Assembly: GCA_001657385.1 (NCBI GenBank)
Contig: LYSZ01000003.1
Span: forward strand, 253,001-317,000
Length of the DNA stretch: 64,000 nt
Origin: Parvularcula sp. BBD 1991-13
Lineage (GTDB): Bacteria > Pseudomonadota > Alphaproteobacteria > Caulobacterales > Parvularculaceae
Direction of reading: 5' to 3'
Shown here: in pieces, positions 55,609 through 64,000 of the stretch
How positions within the stretch are numbered: position 1 is the first letter of the stretch
Layout: every line of letters begins with the position of its first letter
The notes under the pieces: model-generated
The model's database searches: none
Told to the model about the DNA's origin: nothing
The model's input: the letters and a program-made list of their open reading frames with translations, nothing else
Made by a program: the position numbers and the translations under genes

Positions 55609-57405
55609 CTATCGCGCCGAGGCGAGGCGCTTGCGGGCGGGCTTGCGGGCGGATTTGCCGGCGGACTTGTCTGCCGATTTGCTTGCCGGCTTGGCCGTGG
55701 ATTCTCGGGACGTTTTCCCGCGGCCGCCGTCGCCCGTGGGCGGCGCGCCCAACAGGCGCCGGGCGGCGGCGCGGGCTTCGTCGGTGATCTGCGCGCCGGA
55801 GAGCATGCGCGCGATCTCCTCGACCCGGTCGTCGCCCTCGACCGGCGTCACGGCGGTCGACGTCGACGCCCGGCGCTGGCGCTTCTCGATGCGCCAGTGG
55901 CGTTCGGCGCGGGCGGCGACCTGCGGGCTGTGGGTGACGACCAGCACCTGCGCGTCGGCGGCGAGCCGGGCAAGGCGTTCGCCCACCGCGTCGGCCACCG
56001 CGCCGCCGACGCCCGCGTCGACCTCGTCGAAAATAATCACGGTGCGGTTTTCCTTCGCCGCCAGCGCCGCCTTCATGGCGAGGACGAACCGCGACAGCTC
56101 GCCGCCCGACGCGATGGTTTTCAGCGGTCCCGCCGGCGCGCCCGGATTGGTGGCCACCATGAATTCCACCGCGTCGACGCCCTCCGCCGTCGGACGGTCC
56201 GTATGCGTTTCGATCCGGGTCTGAAAGACCGCGCGGCCGAGTTTCAAGGGCGCAAGCTCCTTCGCCACCGCCTTGTCGAGTTTCTTCGCCGCCGCGGCGC
56301 GGGCCGCGGACAGGGCGCGCGCCGCGGCGCGGTAGGCGTCCTGCGCCTCTTTCGCGGCCTGCTCCAAAGCGTCGAAGGCGGCTTCCCCCTGTTCGAGATC
56401 GTTCAGCGCCGCCTCGGTTCTGTCGCGCAGGGCGCACAGCATGTCCGGCGGCACGCCGTGCTTTCTCGCTTCTGCGCGAAGGGCGAACAGGCGTTCCTCC
56501 ACCCGGTCGATTTCGTCGGGCTGGGCGCCGAACCGGTCGATCGCCGCATCGAGGAGCGCGCGGGCCTCCCCCGCTTCGCTGAGCGCGCTGTCAAGGCGCT
56601 CGACAGCGGCGCTCAACAGCTCGCTGTCCGCGACGCGGCCCGCGGCCCGTTCGATATGACGCAGGGACGCCGACAGCCTGCCGTCGACGTCGCCCGCCTC
56701 AAGCGCCGAGACGGCGGCGTTCAGGTCTTCGGCGATTTTCTCCGAGGCCGTCAGTTCCGCCCGGCGGGCCGCCAGCGCGGCCTCTTCATCCGGCTGCGGA
56801 TCAAGATCCGCCAGGGTGCGCGCCATATGGCGCAGATAGTCCGCCTCGCGCAGGGCGGCGTCGCGCTCGCGGCGGCGCTCGTCGAGGGCGGCCTCGGCCT
56901 CGCGCCAGTTCCGCCACAACCGGCCGAGACCGTCGACCCTGCGCGTCAGCCCGCCGAACTCGTCGAGCATTGCGCGGTGCGCCGCGGCGGTCAAAAATCC
57001 GCGCCCGTCATGCTGGCCGTGAATTTCCAGCAGCAACTCGCCGACGGCGCGCAACAGGCGGATGGAGACCGGCTGGTCGTTGACGAAGGCGCGCCCGCGC
57101 CCGTCGGCGCTCTGCACCCGGCGCAGGATGATCTGATCGTCCTCGGCGGAAAGTCCGTTTTCCTCAAGCAGGGCCCAGGCGTCATGATCGGCGGCGGGCT
57201 CGAAAATCGCCGAGACGACGCCCTGTTTCGCGCCCGCCCTGACCGCGCCGCGCTCGGCGCGGCCGCCGGCGGCGAGCCCCAGCGCGTCGAGCAGGATCGA
57301 CTTGCCCGCGCCGGTCTCGCCGGTCAGCGCCGTCAGCCCGCGCCCGAGCGACAGCCGCGCCTGGTCGATCAGCACGTAATCCTGAATGTGTAGCCCGACC
57401 AGCAT
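55609..57405 (-). CDS. recN: DNA repair ATPase RecN
   Basis: ATG 57405 (MLVGLHIQDYVLIDQARL) gives 598 residues. Walker A is TGETGAGKSILLDALGL near residue 30, the central coiled-coil arms follow (~150-360), the ABC signature appears as ASGGELSRFVLAMKAAL and Walker B as VIIFDEVDAGVGGAVA. RecN is an SMC-like protein acting early in double-strand break repair. The C-terminus carries a Lys/Ser/Ala tail (SKSADKSAGKSARKPARK) encoded by 12-bp DNA repeats, absent from standard RecN. It sits between bamD and ligA, the usual order. Confidence 0.95.
   Translation of the reverse strand: MLVGLHIQDYVLIDQARLSLGRGLTALTGETGAGKSILLDALGLAAGGRAERGAVRAGAKQGVVSAIFEPAADHDAWALLEENGLSAEDDQIILRRVQSADGRGRAFVNDQPVSIRLLRAVGELLLEIHGQHDGRGFLTAAAHRAMLDEFGGLTRRVDGLGRLWRNWREAEAALDERRRERDAALREADYLRHMARTLADLDPQPDEEAALAARRAELTASEKIAEDLNAAVSALEAGDVDGRLSASLRHIERAAGRVADSELLSAAVERLDSALSEAGEARALLDAAIDRFGAQPDEIDRVEERLFALRAEARKHGVPPDMLCALRDRTEAALNDLEQGEAAFDALEQAAKEAQDAYRAAARALSAARAAAAKKLDKAVAKELAPLKLGRAVFQTRIETHTDRPTAEGVDAVEFMVATNPGAPAGPLKTIASGGELSRFVLAMKAALAAKENRTVIIFDEVDAGVGGAVADAVGERLARLAADAQVLVVTHSPQVAARAERHWRIEKRQRRASTSTAVTPVEGDDRVEEIARMLSGAQITDEARAAARRLLGAPPTGDGGRGKTSRESTAKPASKSADKSAGKSARKPARKRLASAR
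55630..55701. repeat. 12-bp tandem repeat, six degenerate copies, in the recN 3' end
   Basis: Units such as CTTGCGGGCGGG, CTTGCGGGCGGA, TTTGCCGGCGGA and CTTGTCTGCCGA follow in a 12-bp register from 55630 to 55701. Because 12 is a multiple of three they encode a four-residue period (S/P-A-x-K) in the RecN tail. Confidence 0.8.
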
Positions 57406-57595
57406 GCGGGACCGCCTGACCCTTGTGAGCGTCGTTGAATGACAAGCGTATAGACCGGTTCGCAGCGCGCCCAAATAGGCTTTCACGCGAGGGTCGCACA
57501 GCGCTTACAAAGCGCCGGGGATACGGCGCCGGCCCGCGCGGCCCATGCGCGAAAAGCTCCTCCTGAGGAGCGCGCGGGAGGGGCCCGGACGGCCT

Positions 57596-58561
57596 TTACG
57601 GCGTGCGGCTGATCCGGCCTTCCGGCTCCTGATCGGGGGCGAGGTCTTCAAGCTCCCGCGCGGAGGGCGGCGTCACGTCGCCGAGCTCTGCGGGATTGAT
57701 CGCGCGCAGGGTTTCGTTGGGATCGCGCTCCTGATCGTCGTCGCCCCCGCCGTCGGCGGTCGGCAGCCGGGTGGCGTTCACGGCGAGAACGTCGCGATCC
57801 TCGAACAGGCGGTAAGAGTCGCGGTACCACCGGCTCCCGGGATAATTGTGGCCGAGGACGGCGGCGGCGGCGCGCGCCTCGCTGACGATGCCGAGCTCGA
57901 TATAGGCTTCGACCAGCCGGTGCAGCGCTTCGGGCGCGTGGCTGGTCGTCTGGTATTCGTCGACCACTTTCTTGAAGCGGTTGATGGCGGCGATGTGCTT
58001 GTTCTCGCGAAGGTAGAACCGGCCGATATACATTTCCTTCCCGGCCAGGTGGTCATAGGTCAGGTCAAGCTTGAGCCGCGCGTCGATGGCGTATTCCGTG
58101 TCCGGATAGCGCCGGATGACATCCGTGAGCGCCGCGACCGCGTTGTCCGTGAATTCCTGATCGCGGCCGACGTCGCGGATGCGTTCGTAATGGCACATCG
58201 CTTTCAGGTAATAGGCGTAAGCGGCGTCCTTGTTGCCGGGATGCAGGGCGACGAACTGGTCGATCGAATCGACCGCCTCGTCATAATCGTTACCCTGATA
58301 ATATGCGAACGCCTTCATCAGCATGGAGCGGCGCGCCCATGACGAATAGGGATGCTGGCGTTCGACTTCCTCGAAGAACGCAATCGCCCGGTCGTAGCGC
58401 TTGCGCTCCAACTCGCGGGTCGCCGAGGCGTAAAGCTGCTCCACCGGGCGCTCCACGTAAGCGAACTTTTCCTTGCCGCCGGACGAACCGCAGGCCGCCA
58501 GCGCCGAAACCAGCGCAAACAGCCCGAACCCCTTGACGAAAAACCGATACCCTGCCGCCAT
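57596..58561 (-). CDS. bamD: Outer-membrane assembly lipoprotein BamD
   Basis: ATG 58561 (MAAGYRFFVKGFGLF) gives 321 residues. It has a lipoprotein signal with lipobox LAAC followed by GSSGGKEK. Five TPR-like repeats follow the BamD pattern: VEQLYASATRELERKRYDRAIAFFEEVERQHPYSSWARRS, then HYERIRDVGRDQ...ALTDVIRRYPDTEYAIDA. It is the essential non-barrel partner of BamA in inserting outer-membrane proteins. The C-terminal ~60 residues are a disordered acidic extension. Order lpxC-bamD-recN is conserved in alphaproteobacteria. Confidence 0.95.
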   Translation of the reverse strand: MAAGYRFFVKGFGLFALVSALAACGSSGGKEKFAYVERPVEQLYASATRELERKRYDRAIAFFEEVERQHPYSSWARRSMLMKAFAYYQGNDYDEAVDSIDQFVALHPGNKDAAYAYYLKAMCHYERIRDVGRDQEFTDNAVAALTDVIRRYPDTEYAIDARLKLDLTYDHLAGKEMYIGRFYLRENKHIAAINRFKKVVDEYQTTSHAPEALHRLVEAYIELGIVSEARAAAAVLGHNYPGSRWYRDSYRLFEDRDVLAVNATRLPTADGGGDDDQERDPNETLRAINPAELGDVTPPSARELEDLAPDQEPEGRISRTP

Positions 58562-58756
58562 ACTCCTGATCGCCGCCTTCCCAGATTCTGATGCGCCCCC
58601 GCCAGGACGCAACCTAATGCGCGCCAGGGAAAGCGTCAAACCGGGGAGCGTCGAACGGGGACCCGTCCAACAGGAAAACACCGAACGGGCGGGCCGGCAA
58701 AGGTCGAGGGAGGCGACGAAGCGCCGGGGAAAGGCGTATCGGCGGGGCTGCGGGGC

Positions 58757-59677
58757 TCAGGCAAGCGCGGCGACGCTGCGGCGCGCGCGGCGCTCGGCCG
58801 GGACGGAGCGGTCCTCGGCCGCGTCTTGCAGCGCCTGCGCCATGCGCACGTTCAGGTCGTGCCCCGGCTTGACGGCGCGGATGCGTCCGAGGACGGGAAC
58901 GCCGAGAAGGTAGAGATCGCCGACCAGATCGAGCGCCTTGTGCAGCGCGAATTCCTGGGCGTCGCGAAGGCCGGACCGGTTGAGGAGCTTCTCCCCGTCC
59001 ACCACGAGGGAGTTTTCCAGCGACCCGCCCCGGGCGAGGCCGGCGGCGCGCAACAGGTCGATTTCCTCGACGCGGCAGAAAGTGCGCGCCGACGCCATGC
59101 GCGCGCAATCCGTCACCGCCGCGAGGTCGAGCCGCAGCGACTGCCGGCCGATGATGCAGTCCGCAAACTCGATGGTGATGTCGATGACGCAGCGCTCGCC
59201 GGGGACGATTTCAATCAGACGCTCGCCGTCGCGCACCGTGAACGGGCCGTCCGGGAGAGCGATTCCGCGCCGCGGCGCCGGTTGCAGATCGCAGCCCGCC
59301 TCGTTGAAGGCGTTGAGAAAAATATCGGCGCTGCCATCCAGTATCGGCACTTCGGGGCCGAACACGTCGATGCGGGCGTTGTCGACGCCGGCAAGCCGAA
59401 GCGCGGCCAGCAGGTGCTCGACCGTGGCGACGCTGGCGCCGTTGTCGGCGGCGAGCGTCGTGCCGTGACGGGTGTTTCTGACGCATCGCGGCGAGGCGGC
59501 GACCTCGTTCACGCCCTCGCCGAGATCAAGCCGGCGAAAGACGATCCCCGCATCCGCGCCGGCGGGCCGCACCGTGGCGGCGCATTGCTGTCCGGAGTGA
59601 AGGCCGACCCCGTTGAACGTGACGCTGGCGCCGATAGTTTGCTGGAATGCGCCCGTATCCTGAAATATTGCCCGCAT
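58757..59677 (-). CDS. lpxC: UDP-3-O-acyl-N-acetylglucosamine deacetylase
   Basis: ATG 59677 (MRAIFQDTGAFQQTIG) gives 306 residues. The zinc ligands are visible as H88 (ATVEHLLAAL), H246 and D250 (EFALHKALDLVGDLYLLG). It catalyses the committed step of lipid A synthesis. Length and motifs are normal. It lies between bamD and ftsZ; the long upstream gap after the ftsZ terminator suggests its own promoter. Confidence 0.97.
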   Translation of the reverse strand: MRAIFQDTGAFQQTIGASVTFNGVGLHSGQQCAATVRPAGADAGIVFRRLDLGEGVNEVAASPRCVRNTRHGTTLAADNGASVATVEHLLAALRLAGVDNARIDVFGPEVPILDGSADIFLNAFNEAGCDLQPAPRRGIALPDGPFTVRDGERLIEIVPGERCVIDITIEFADCIIGRQSLRLDLAAVTDCARMASARTFCRVEEIDLLRAAGLARGGSLENSLVVDGEKLLNRSGLRDAQEFALHKALDLVGDLYLLGVPVLGRIRAVKPGHDLNVRMAQALQDAAEDRSVPAERRARRSVAALA

Positions 59678-60160
59678 GAGACTGCCCGTCTTTTTCTTTG
59701 CGCCATCCGCGCCTGTGCGACAGTAGCGTCTTGTTGTCCCCGGATCGCCCTCGCCCGCCGCTCCCGGCCGATATTGCCCGCCGTCGTTTTTCGTCATCAC
59801 CGTCAATGCGACGCCGCCCTTTTCCCCGGCGCGTCTTGAAACGCTTCGCGAAACCGGACCAGACGAACTGAATCAACGCACCGTCCCCAACTCAAAGATT
59901 AACTGAGATCGCTCAAAAATCGCCCCCGCCACAGGATCAAGCATTGTTACGCTATGTTGCAGCACAAAACATCGCTTCCGCGGCAGTTTACGCCCAAAGC
60001 GGTTTAACGCGGTTTAAAGCCCGGTTTTAAAACGTTGTTTCCGCCTCGCCGGGGGGAATGCGCGACACGAAAAAGCCTCCGGACGGAAAGACCGTCGCGG
60101 AGGCGGCAGAGGGTCGAGCGCGGATCAGGACGCCGCGAAACCATGGAGATCCGGCGCGGG
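59678..60160. other. lpxC upstream region and ftsZ 3' flank
   Basis: No gene is seen in this ~480-bp stretch. It contains the ftsZ terminator (60070-60104). Direct repeats lie at 59999-60007 and 60009-60017 (GCGGTTTAA), with a third similar unit near 60021-60030 (CCGGTTTTAA), a 10-11 bp period that could be a regulator site for lpxC. The rest is presumed lpxC promoter and leader. Confidence 0.45.
60070..60104 (-). terminator. Rho-independent terminator of ftsZ
   Basis: On the minus strand GCCTCC...GACGG-TCTTT-CCGTC...GGAGGC forms a stem followed by TTTTT. It starts 56 bp after the ftsZ stop, so it separates ftsZ from lpxC transcription. Confidence 0.85.
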
Positions 60161-61759
60161 TCAGCCGGTCTTGCGCTTGCGCAGGAAGGACGGAATTTCA
60201 AGATCGGCCTCTTCCTGTTGGTCAAAGAGGTCGCCGCGCGGCCCGGAGGAAGGCTTGGCGGCCTCGGGCGCGCGCGCGGGCGGCGTCTCGCGCTGGGGCT
60301 CGGCGCCGCCGGCCCCGAGCGACTTGAACATCTCCACGGCCACTTCAAGAGAATGCTTGCCAAATTCCTGGGCGCCCCGAAACGGATTGCGCCCGGCCTG
60401 CATCTCGTCGGCGGACGGCGAGGCCGCTGGGACCGAGTGCGCCGGCGCCGAAACCGCGCGGGACGGCGTCGCCGGTGCGGAAGACGGCGTGACGGGAGCG
60501 GACGGTCCGCCCGCGGTCAGCGGCGGCGCGCCCGCCGCGCCTTCGGTCAGCATGCGGCGGATGCGTTCGTGAACGTCGCCGACGGGATTGGCCGGGGCGG
60601 TCGCCGCGTCGCCGGCAACGCCTGCCGGCGCGCCTTGCGATGACGGCTGGACCGGCGGCGAGGCCAGGGAAGAAGCCCGCGAGGATGACGGGGCGGCCGA
60701 TGACGGGGTCCGGTCGACCGGCAGGGGATCGCGCCACGGCTTCGCGACGGTGTTGGTGTTCACGCGGATTTGCGGCTTCGGCTCCTGCTTGTCCTCGACG
60801 TCGATGCCGGTGGCGACGACGGAGACGCGCACGCGGCCTTCAAGCTCCTGGTTGAAAGTCGAGCCGACGATAATGTTCGCATCCGGATCGACTTCCGCGC
60901 GGATGCGGTTCGCCGCCTCGTCCACCTCGAACAGGGTCATGTCCATCGAACCGGTGATGTTGATCAGGACGCCGCGGGCGCCCTTCATGGAAACCTCGTC
61001 GAGCAGCGGGTTGGAAATCGCCGCCTCCGCCGCCTGGATGGCGCGCTTGTCGCCCTCGGCCTCGCCGGTGCCCATCATCGCCTTGCCCATCTCGCTCATC
61101 ACCGTGCGCACGTCGGCGAAATCGAGATTGATCAGACCCGGCATGACCATCAGGTCGGTGATGCCGCGTACGCCGGAATGCAGCACCTGATCGGCCATGG
61201 CGAAGGCCTCGTGGAAGGTCGTGCGTTCATTGGCGATGGAAAAAAGATTCTGGTTCGGAATAATCAGCAGCGTGTCGACGTGCTTTTGCAACTCCTCGAT
61301 GCCGGTTCCGGCGATGCGCATCCGCCGGGCGCCCTCGAAATGAAACGGCTTGGTGACGACGCCCACCGTCAGGATGTCGCGCTCCTTCGCCGCCTTGGCG
61401 ATGACCGGGGCCGCGCCGGTGCCGGTGCCGCCGCCCATGCCCGCGGTGACGAACAGCATGTGGCAGTTGCCGACATGCTCCAGGATTTCGTCGAGCGATT
61501 CCTCCGCCGCCGCGCGCCCGATATCGGGCATGGAGCCCGCGCCGAGCCCCTGTGTGGTCTTGACGCCGAGCTGGATGCGCTTGTCCGCCTTCGACAGTCC
61601 CACCGCCTGCGCGTCGGTATTCGCAACCACGAACTCAACGCCTTCAAGCTTGCTCTCGATCATGTTGTTGACCGCGTTGCCGCCGGCGCCGCCCACGCCG
61701 ATGACGGTGATGCGGGGTTTCAGTTCGGTCAATTCCGGGACGCTAAGGTTTAATGGCAT
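60161..61759 (-). CDS. ftsZ: Cell division GTPase FtsZ
   Basis: A 532-residue FtsZ with the tubulin signature [10 protein letters not shown] (~109-118), an N-terminal glycine loop [14 protein letters not shown], the T7 synergy loop [11 protein letters not shown] and a C-terminal conserved peptide ending [14 protein letters not shown]. The intrinsically disordered linker (~325-510) is very long and Pro/Ser/Ala-rich, typical of alphaproteobacteria. It polymerises into the division ring. A CtrA box and a GANTC site lie upstream. Confidence 0.98.
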   Translation of the reverse strand: MPLNLSVPELTELKPRITVIGVGGAGGNAVNNMIESKLEGVEFVVANTDAQAVGLSKADKRIQLGVKTTQGLGAGSMPDIGRAAAEESLDEILEHVGNCHMLFVTAGMGGGTGTGAAPVIAKAAKERDILTVGVVTKPFHFEGARRMRIAGTGIEELQKHVDTLLIIPNQNLFSIANERTTFHEAFAMADQVLHSGVRGITDLMVMPGLINLDFADVRTVMSEMGKAMMGTGEAEGDKRAIQAAEAAISNPLLDEVSMKGARGVLINITGSMDMTLFEVDEAANRIRAEVDPDANIIVGSTFNQELEGRVRVSVVATGIDVEDKQEPKPQIRVNTNTVAKPWRDPLPVDRTPSSAAPSSSRASSLASPPVQPSSQGAPAGVAGDAATAPANPVGDVHERIRRMLTEGAAGAPPLTAGGPSAPVTPSSAPATPSRAVSAPAHSVPAASPSADEMQAGRNPFRGAQEFGKHSLEVAVEMFKSLGAGGAEPQRETPPARAPEAAKPSSGPRGDLFDQQEEADLEIPSFLRKRKTG

Positions 61760-61819
61760 GAACAGCTCCGATGATGCGCATAAGTATCGGGGGATTCCCT
61801 CGCGGTGGTTAGCCCTTTG

Positions 61820-61866
61820 TTAAAGATTCGTTGAGAACCCTTTCTAAATGGTTAACGCCCCCTTAA
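61820..61866 (-). promoter_or_regulatory. CtrA box, second degenerate CtrA box and GANTC site upstream of ftsZ
   Basis: TTAA-CGCCCCC-TTAA at 61852-61866 is a perfect TTAA-N7-TTAA. TTAA-AGATTCG-TTGA at 61820-61834 is a near match and contains GATTC (GANTC, the CcrM methylation sequence) at 61825-61829. They lie about 60-110 bp before the ftsZ ATG. In Caulobacter ftsZ is repressed by CtrA and influenced by CcrM methylation, so the same control is likely here. Confidence 0.65.
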
Positions 61867-61921
61867 CGAACGCCGGTTTTTTTCAACGATCGCACGCGGC
61901 CCCGGCGACCGCCGCCGGGAT

Positions 61922-63241
61922 CTAGAACTTCGCCCGCAACCACGCTTCGACCCCGCCGAACAGGGACGCTCTCTCTCCCACGTGGGCTGATTGGCGCGCG
62001 GCGCCAAGCGCTGATTGATGTTCGCCGTTAAATTCGACGTAATTCCGGATCAGGCCGGCGGCGACGGCGAAGCCGGGCGCGCCCGCCGCCTCCGGCGCGC
62101 CGACGAAATGGTTCGGCCGGCCGAGGCGCGCCTTGACGCCGAGGGCGCGTTCGGCGATCTCGCGCGCGCCGACCAGAAGGCTGCCGCCGCCGGTGATCAC
62201 GGCGCGGCGCAGCCCCGCGCGGCGCACCAGGTCTTCCGGCCACTGCCGCGCGACGAGTTCGAAGATTTCCTCCATGCGCGGAATAATCACCTCGCACAGG
62301 TCGGCGCGGCTGGCGCGGGCGGTCTCCCCGGCGACGCCGAGCTGCGGAAATTCAAGATAGCGGTGCTCGTCTCCCGGTCCGATCAGCGCCGCGCCGTGCA
62401 GGGTCTTCACCCGCTCGGCGTGGGCGAGCGGCGCGCCGAAAATCTGCGCGATGTCCTTGGTGATGTGCCCGCCGCCGATGGGCGCGCCGCCCGCGTCGAT
62501 GAGCGCGCCGTTGTCGTAAACGGCGTAGCCGGTGGAGGACGCGCCGATGTCGATCAGGACGACGCCGAGTTCCTTCTCGTCTTCGAGCAGAACCGCCTCG
62601 GCGGCGGCGTAGGGCGCGGCGGCGAAGACGTCGGCCTTGAGCCCGCACCGCTCCACGAGACCGCTCAGATTGTCGAGCACGCTCCGGCGCACGCCGATCC
62701 CGAGCATCTCGGTTGAAAGCATCGCGCCGGAGAGCCCGACGGGATCGCGCATGATGTCGGCGCCGTCCACCTTGAAATCGATCGGCGCGGCGTGCAGCGT
62801 CAGGCAGTCGGCGGGGCTCGCCAGCCGGGCGCCTTCGCTCAGGGAGTCCTCGACGTCCTCCACGGCGACGTAACCGCCGGCGATTTCCATGTCGACGCCG
62901 ATGCGCCGCGCGCGCAGATAGCGGCCCGGCGCGGCGATGCAGATCCGGGCGACGCGCCCGCCCGCCATGCGCTCGGCCGCGTCCACGGCGCTGCGCACGC
63001 CGGTTTCGATATCCCCCGCGGTCGCGGGCGCGCGCGCGCGCAAGGGAAGCCCGTGACAGCCGACGCCGATGATTTCCGGGGACTGATGAAAACCGCCCGC
63101 AAGACCGGCGTCACGGCCACGCGCCGCGCCCGGCTCGCCAAGCCGCGCCACGAAACAGGCGATCTTCGACGCGCCGATGTCGAGCGCGGCGATGAGCGTC
63201 TCGTCCTTGCGGCGCGGGCCGCCCTTACGGGATGGCGTCAT
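61922..63241 (-). CDS. ftsA: Cell division protein FtsA
   Basis: ATG 63241 (MTPSRKGGPRRKDETLIAALD) gives 439 residues; an in-frame ATG at 63265 is an alternative, and the frame extends further upstream over the ftsQ end. The actin-like fold is shown by ALDIGASKIACFVARL near residue 20, VLIDIGASSTGYAVYDNG near residue 220 and AVITGGGSLLVGAREIA. A C-terminal amphipathic helix (GGVEAWLRAKF) tethers it to the membrane. It anchors FtsZ at the division site. The SHS2-type 1c domain is present in the middle. Confidence 0.95.
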   Translation of the reverse strand: MTPSRKGGPRRKDETLIAALDIGASKIACFVARLGEPGAARGRDAGLAGGFHQSPEIIGVGCHGLPLRARAPATAGDIETGVRSAVDAAERMAGGRVARICIAAPGRYLRARRIGVDMEIAGGYVAVEDVEDSLSEGARLASPADCLTLHAAPIDFKVDGADIMRDPVGLSGAMLSTEMLGIGVRRSVLDNLSGLVERCGLKADVFAAAPYAAAEAVLLEDEKELGVVLIDIGASSTGYAVYDNGALIDAGGAPIGGGHITKDIAQIFGAPLAHAERVKTLHGAALIGPGDEHRYLEFPQLGVAGETARASRADLCEVIIPRMEEIFELVARQWPEDLVRRAGLRRAVITGGGSLLVGAREIAERALGVKARLGRPNHFVGAPEAAGAPGFAVAAGLIRNYVEFNGEHQSALGAARQSAHVGERASLFGGVEAWLRAKF

Positions 63242-63342
63242 GTTGGCATTCGAGTGTCCACGCATTCGGTTTGTCACGCCTATCGAGCGGTCGGAAGCGG
63301 AACGCAGAAGGAGCGGCGGGGCGCCGTTCGCGCCCTTCCCCG

Positions 63343-64000
63343 TCAAATGCCGCCGGCGCTTTTGCCTGCGGGCGCGGCGTCCTGCAATTCCCGATCCCCC
63401 GGCTCCCCCTTTCGTCTGTAAACCAAGTTTTCAGGATTTCTAAGGTCGATATATTCGAGCGGCTCGTCAAGCAAGCGCAGCTCGTCGTGCAGGCGGGCCA
63501 GATCCGCGATCGCCTGGCGATAGCCGAGTTCGGGAAACTTGATGTCGACGCCGGCCTTGGTGCGCAGGTTCCAGCGCCGCTCGCTCACCCGGATCAGCGC
63601 CGAGGCGCGTCCCCACAACGCCGGCTCCTCGCGCAGGGCGGCGAGCACGCCGGACGCCGCCCCCGGCGCGCCCGCGCCGACGATCAGCGGCAGGTTGGCG
63701 TATTCGTAGGCGCCGACCGGGCGGATGACGGCGCCGTTCTCGTCGATCAGGTGCAGGGCGCCGGAAAGCTGCCACACGGCTGCCGGTTCGCGCTCGCGCA
63801 CCGACACGTGCAGCGTGTTGGGCAGGAGCCGCGAGACGGCCGCGGAACGCACCCAGCCGATCTCCTCGACCCGGGCGCGGGCCGCGTGCAGGTCGAGATG
63901 CAGCAGCGACGACCCGATCACCGGGCCGACCGCGCCGATGAGTTCGTCCTCGCTGGTCTGGGCGAGGCCCTTTACGGTAATGCGCCGGATCTCGAAGCCC
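63343..64000 (-). CDS. ftsQ: Cell division protein FtsQ (partial, N-terminus beyond the window)
   Basis: The frame is open from the right edge. It begins with a POTRA-type sequence (FEIRRITVKGLAQTSEDELIGAVG), followed by VEEIGWVRSAAVSRLLPNTLHVSVREREPAAVWQ and the FtsQ beta domain (YIDLRNPENLVYRRKGEP), so most of the periplasmic part is here. The cytoplasmic tail and membrane helix are missing. FtsQ bridges FtsB/FtsL and early division proteins. The tail after the beta domain (DRELQDAAPAGKSAGGI) is disordered. It precedes ftsA in the same transcription direction. Confidence 0.93.
   Translation of the reverse strand, partial: GFEIRRITVKGLAQTSEDELIGAVGPVIGSSLLHLDLHAARARVEEIGWVRSAAVSRLLPNTLHVSVREREPAAVWQLSGALHLIDENGAVIRPVGAYEYANLPLIVGAGAPGAASGVLAALREEPALWGRASALIRVSERRWNLRTKAGVDIKFPELGYRQAIADLARLHDELRLLDEPLEYIDLRNPENLVYRRKGEPGDRELQDAAPAGKSAGGI

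Overview
The right three quarters of the window (about 17.8 to 64 kb) is GC-rich chromosome of an alphaproteobacterium. The evidence is the division cluster ftsQ-ftsA-ftsZ-lpxC-bamD-recN-ligA, an F1-ATPase zeta inhibitor next to purC, YdcH, Bpt, CtrA-type boxes (TTAA-N7-TTAA) with a GANTC site in front of ftsZ, and an XrtA/PEP-CTERM-type polysaccharide locus. A marine Parvularculales/Hyphomonadaceae-like bacterium would fit, but that placement is inference. The left 17.7 kb is visibly more AT-rich, has long gene-poor gaps and carries mobility genes. It is a genomic island abutting a tRNA-Ser(GCT) gene.

Island layout. Positions 1-3011 hold a tightly coupled minus-strand cluster: an FabG-like SDR, a PLP fold-type I aminotransferase, a heme-oxygenase-like diiron (HDO) enzyme, then the start of a small acidic protein cut by the window edge. 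This looks like a small biosynthetic operon of unknown product. Next come a V8/glutamyl-endopeptidase-like serine protease whose natural N-terminus lies in another frame, a LuxR solo, a membrane-anchored unknown protein and a 676-residue lipoprotein behind a G10 tract. A 178-bp MITE-like element with 18-bp perfect terminal inverted repeats and a 4-bp target duplication follows. From 10.1 to 17.7 kb there is an integrative/mobilisable-element segment: Sel1-repeat protein, short tyrosine recombinase, VirD4/TraD-like coupling protein, small unknown genes, a DUF6232-like gene with an apparent frameshift, and a large serine recombinase. The last 18 codons of that recombinase are read from the antisense strand of the tRNA-Ser gene.

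Chromosomal layout. From 17.9 to 38.9 kb lie YdcH, a TRIC/YadS channel, a quinone oxidoreductase-like ADH divergent from an HxlR regulator, an acyl-CoA dehydrogenase with a FadL porin, a beta-hydroxyacid dehydrogenase with a flavin reductase, an SLC13 permease with RCK domains, bpt, a lipoprotein, a three-gene TRAP transporter, an M48 protease with LemA, an SDR, the ATPase zeta subunit, purC, an AraC regulator and a nitrilase. From 39.1 to 47.1 kb lie five minus-strand genes of the PEP-CTERM-associated exopolysaccharide type (ATPase, beta-barrel, tyrosine-kinase homologue lacking the Walker A lysine, chain-length determinant, export lipoprotein), an orphan FliO-like gene behind a perfect CtrA box, and a VPLPA-CTERM secreted protein. 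From 47.3 to 53.0 kb is a branched-chain 2-oxoacid dehydrogenase operon (E1a, E1b, E2, unknown, E3). From 53.3 kb to the end is ligA-recN-bamD-lpxC-ftsZ-ftsA-ftsQ, read right to left, with ftsQ cut by the window edge.

A cross-cutting observation is that the chromosomal half carries at least six short tandem repeats with 12-15 bp units, in intergenic DNA or in protein linkers and tails. The candidates for new biology are the HDO/aminotransferase/SDR cluster with its acidic partner, the recombinase-tRNA overlap, and the apparently kinase-dead BY-kinase homologue.
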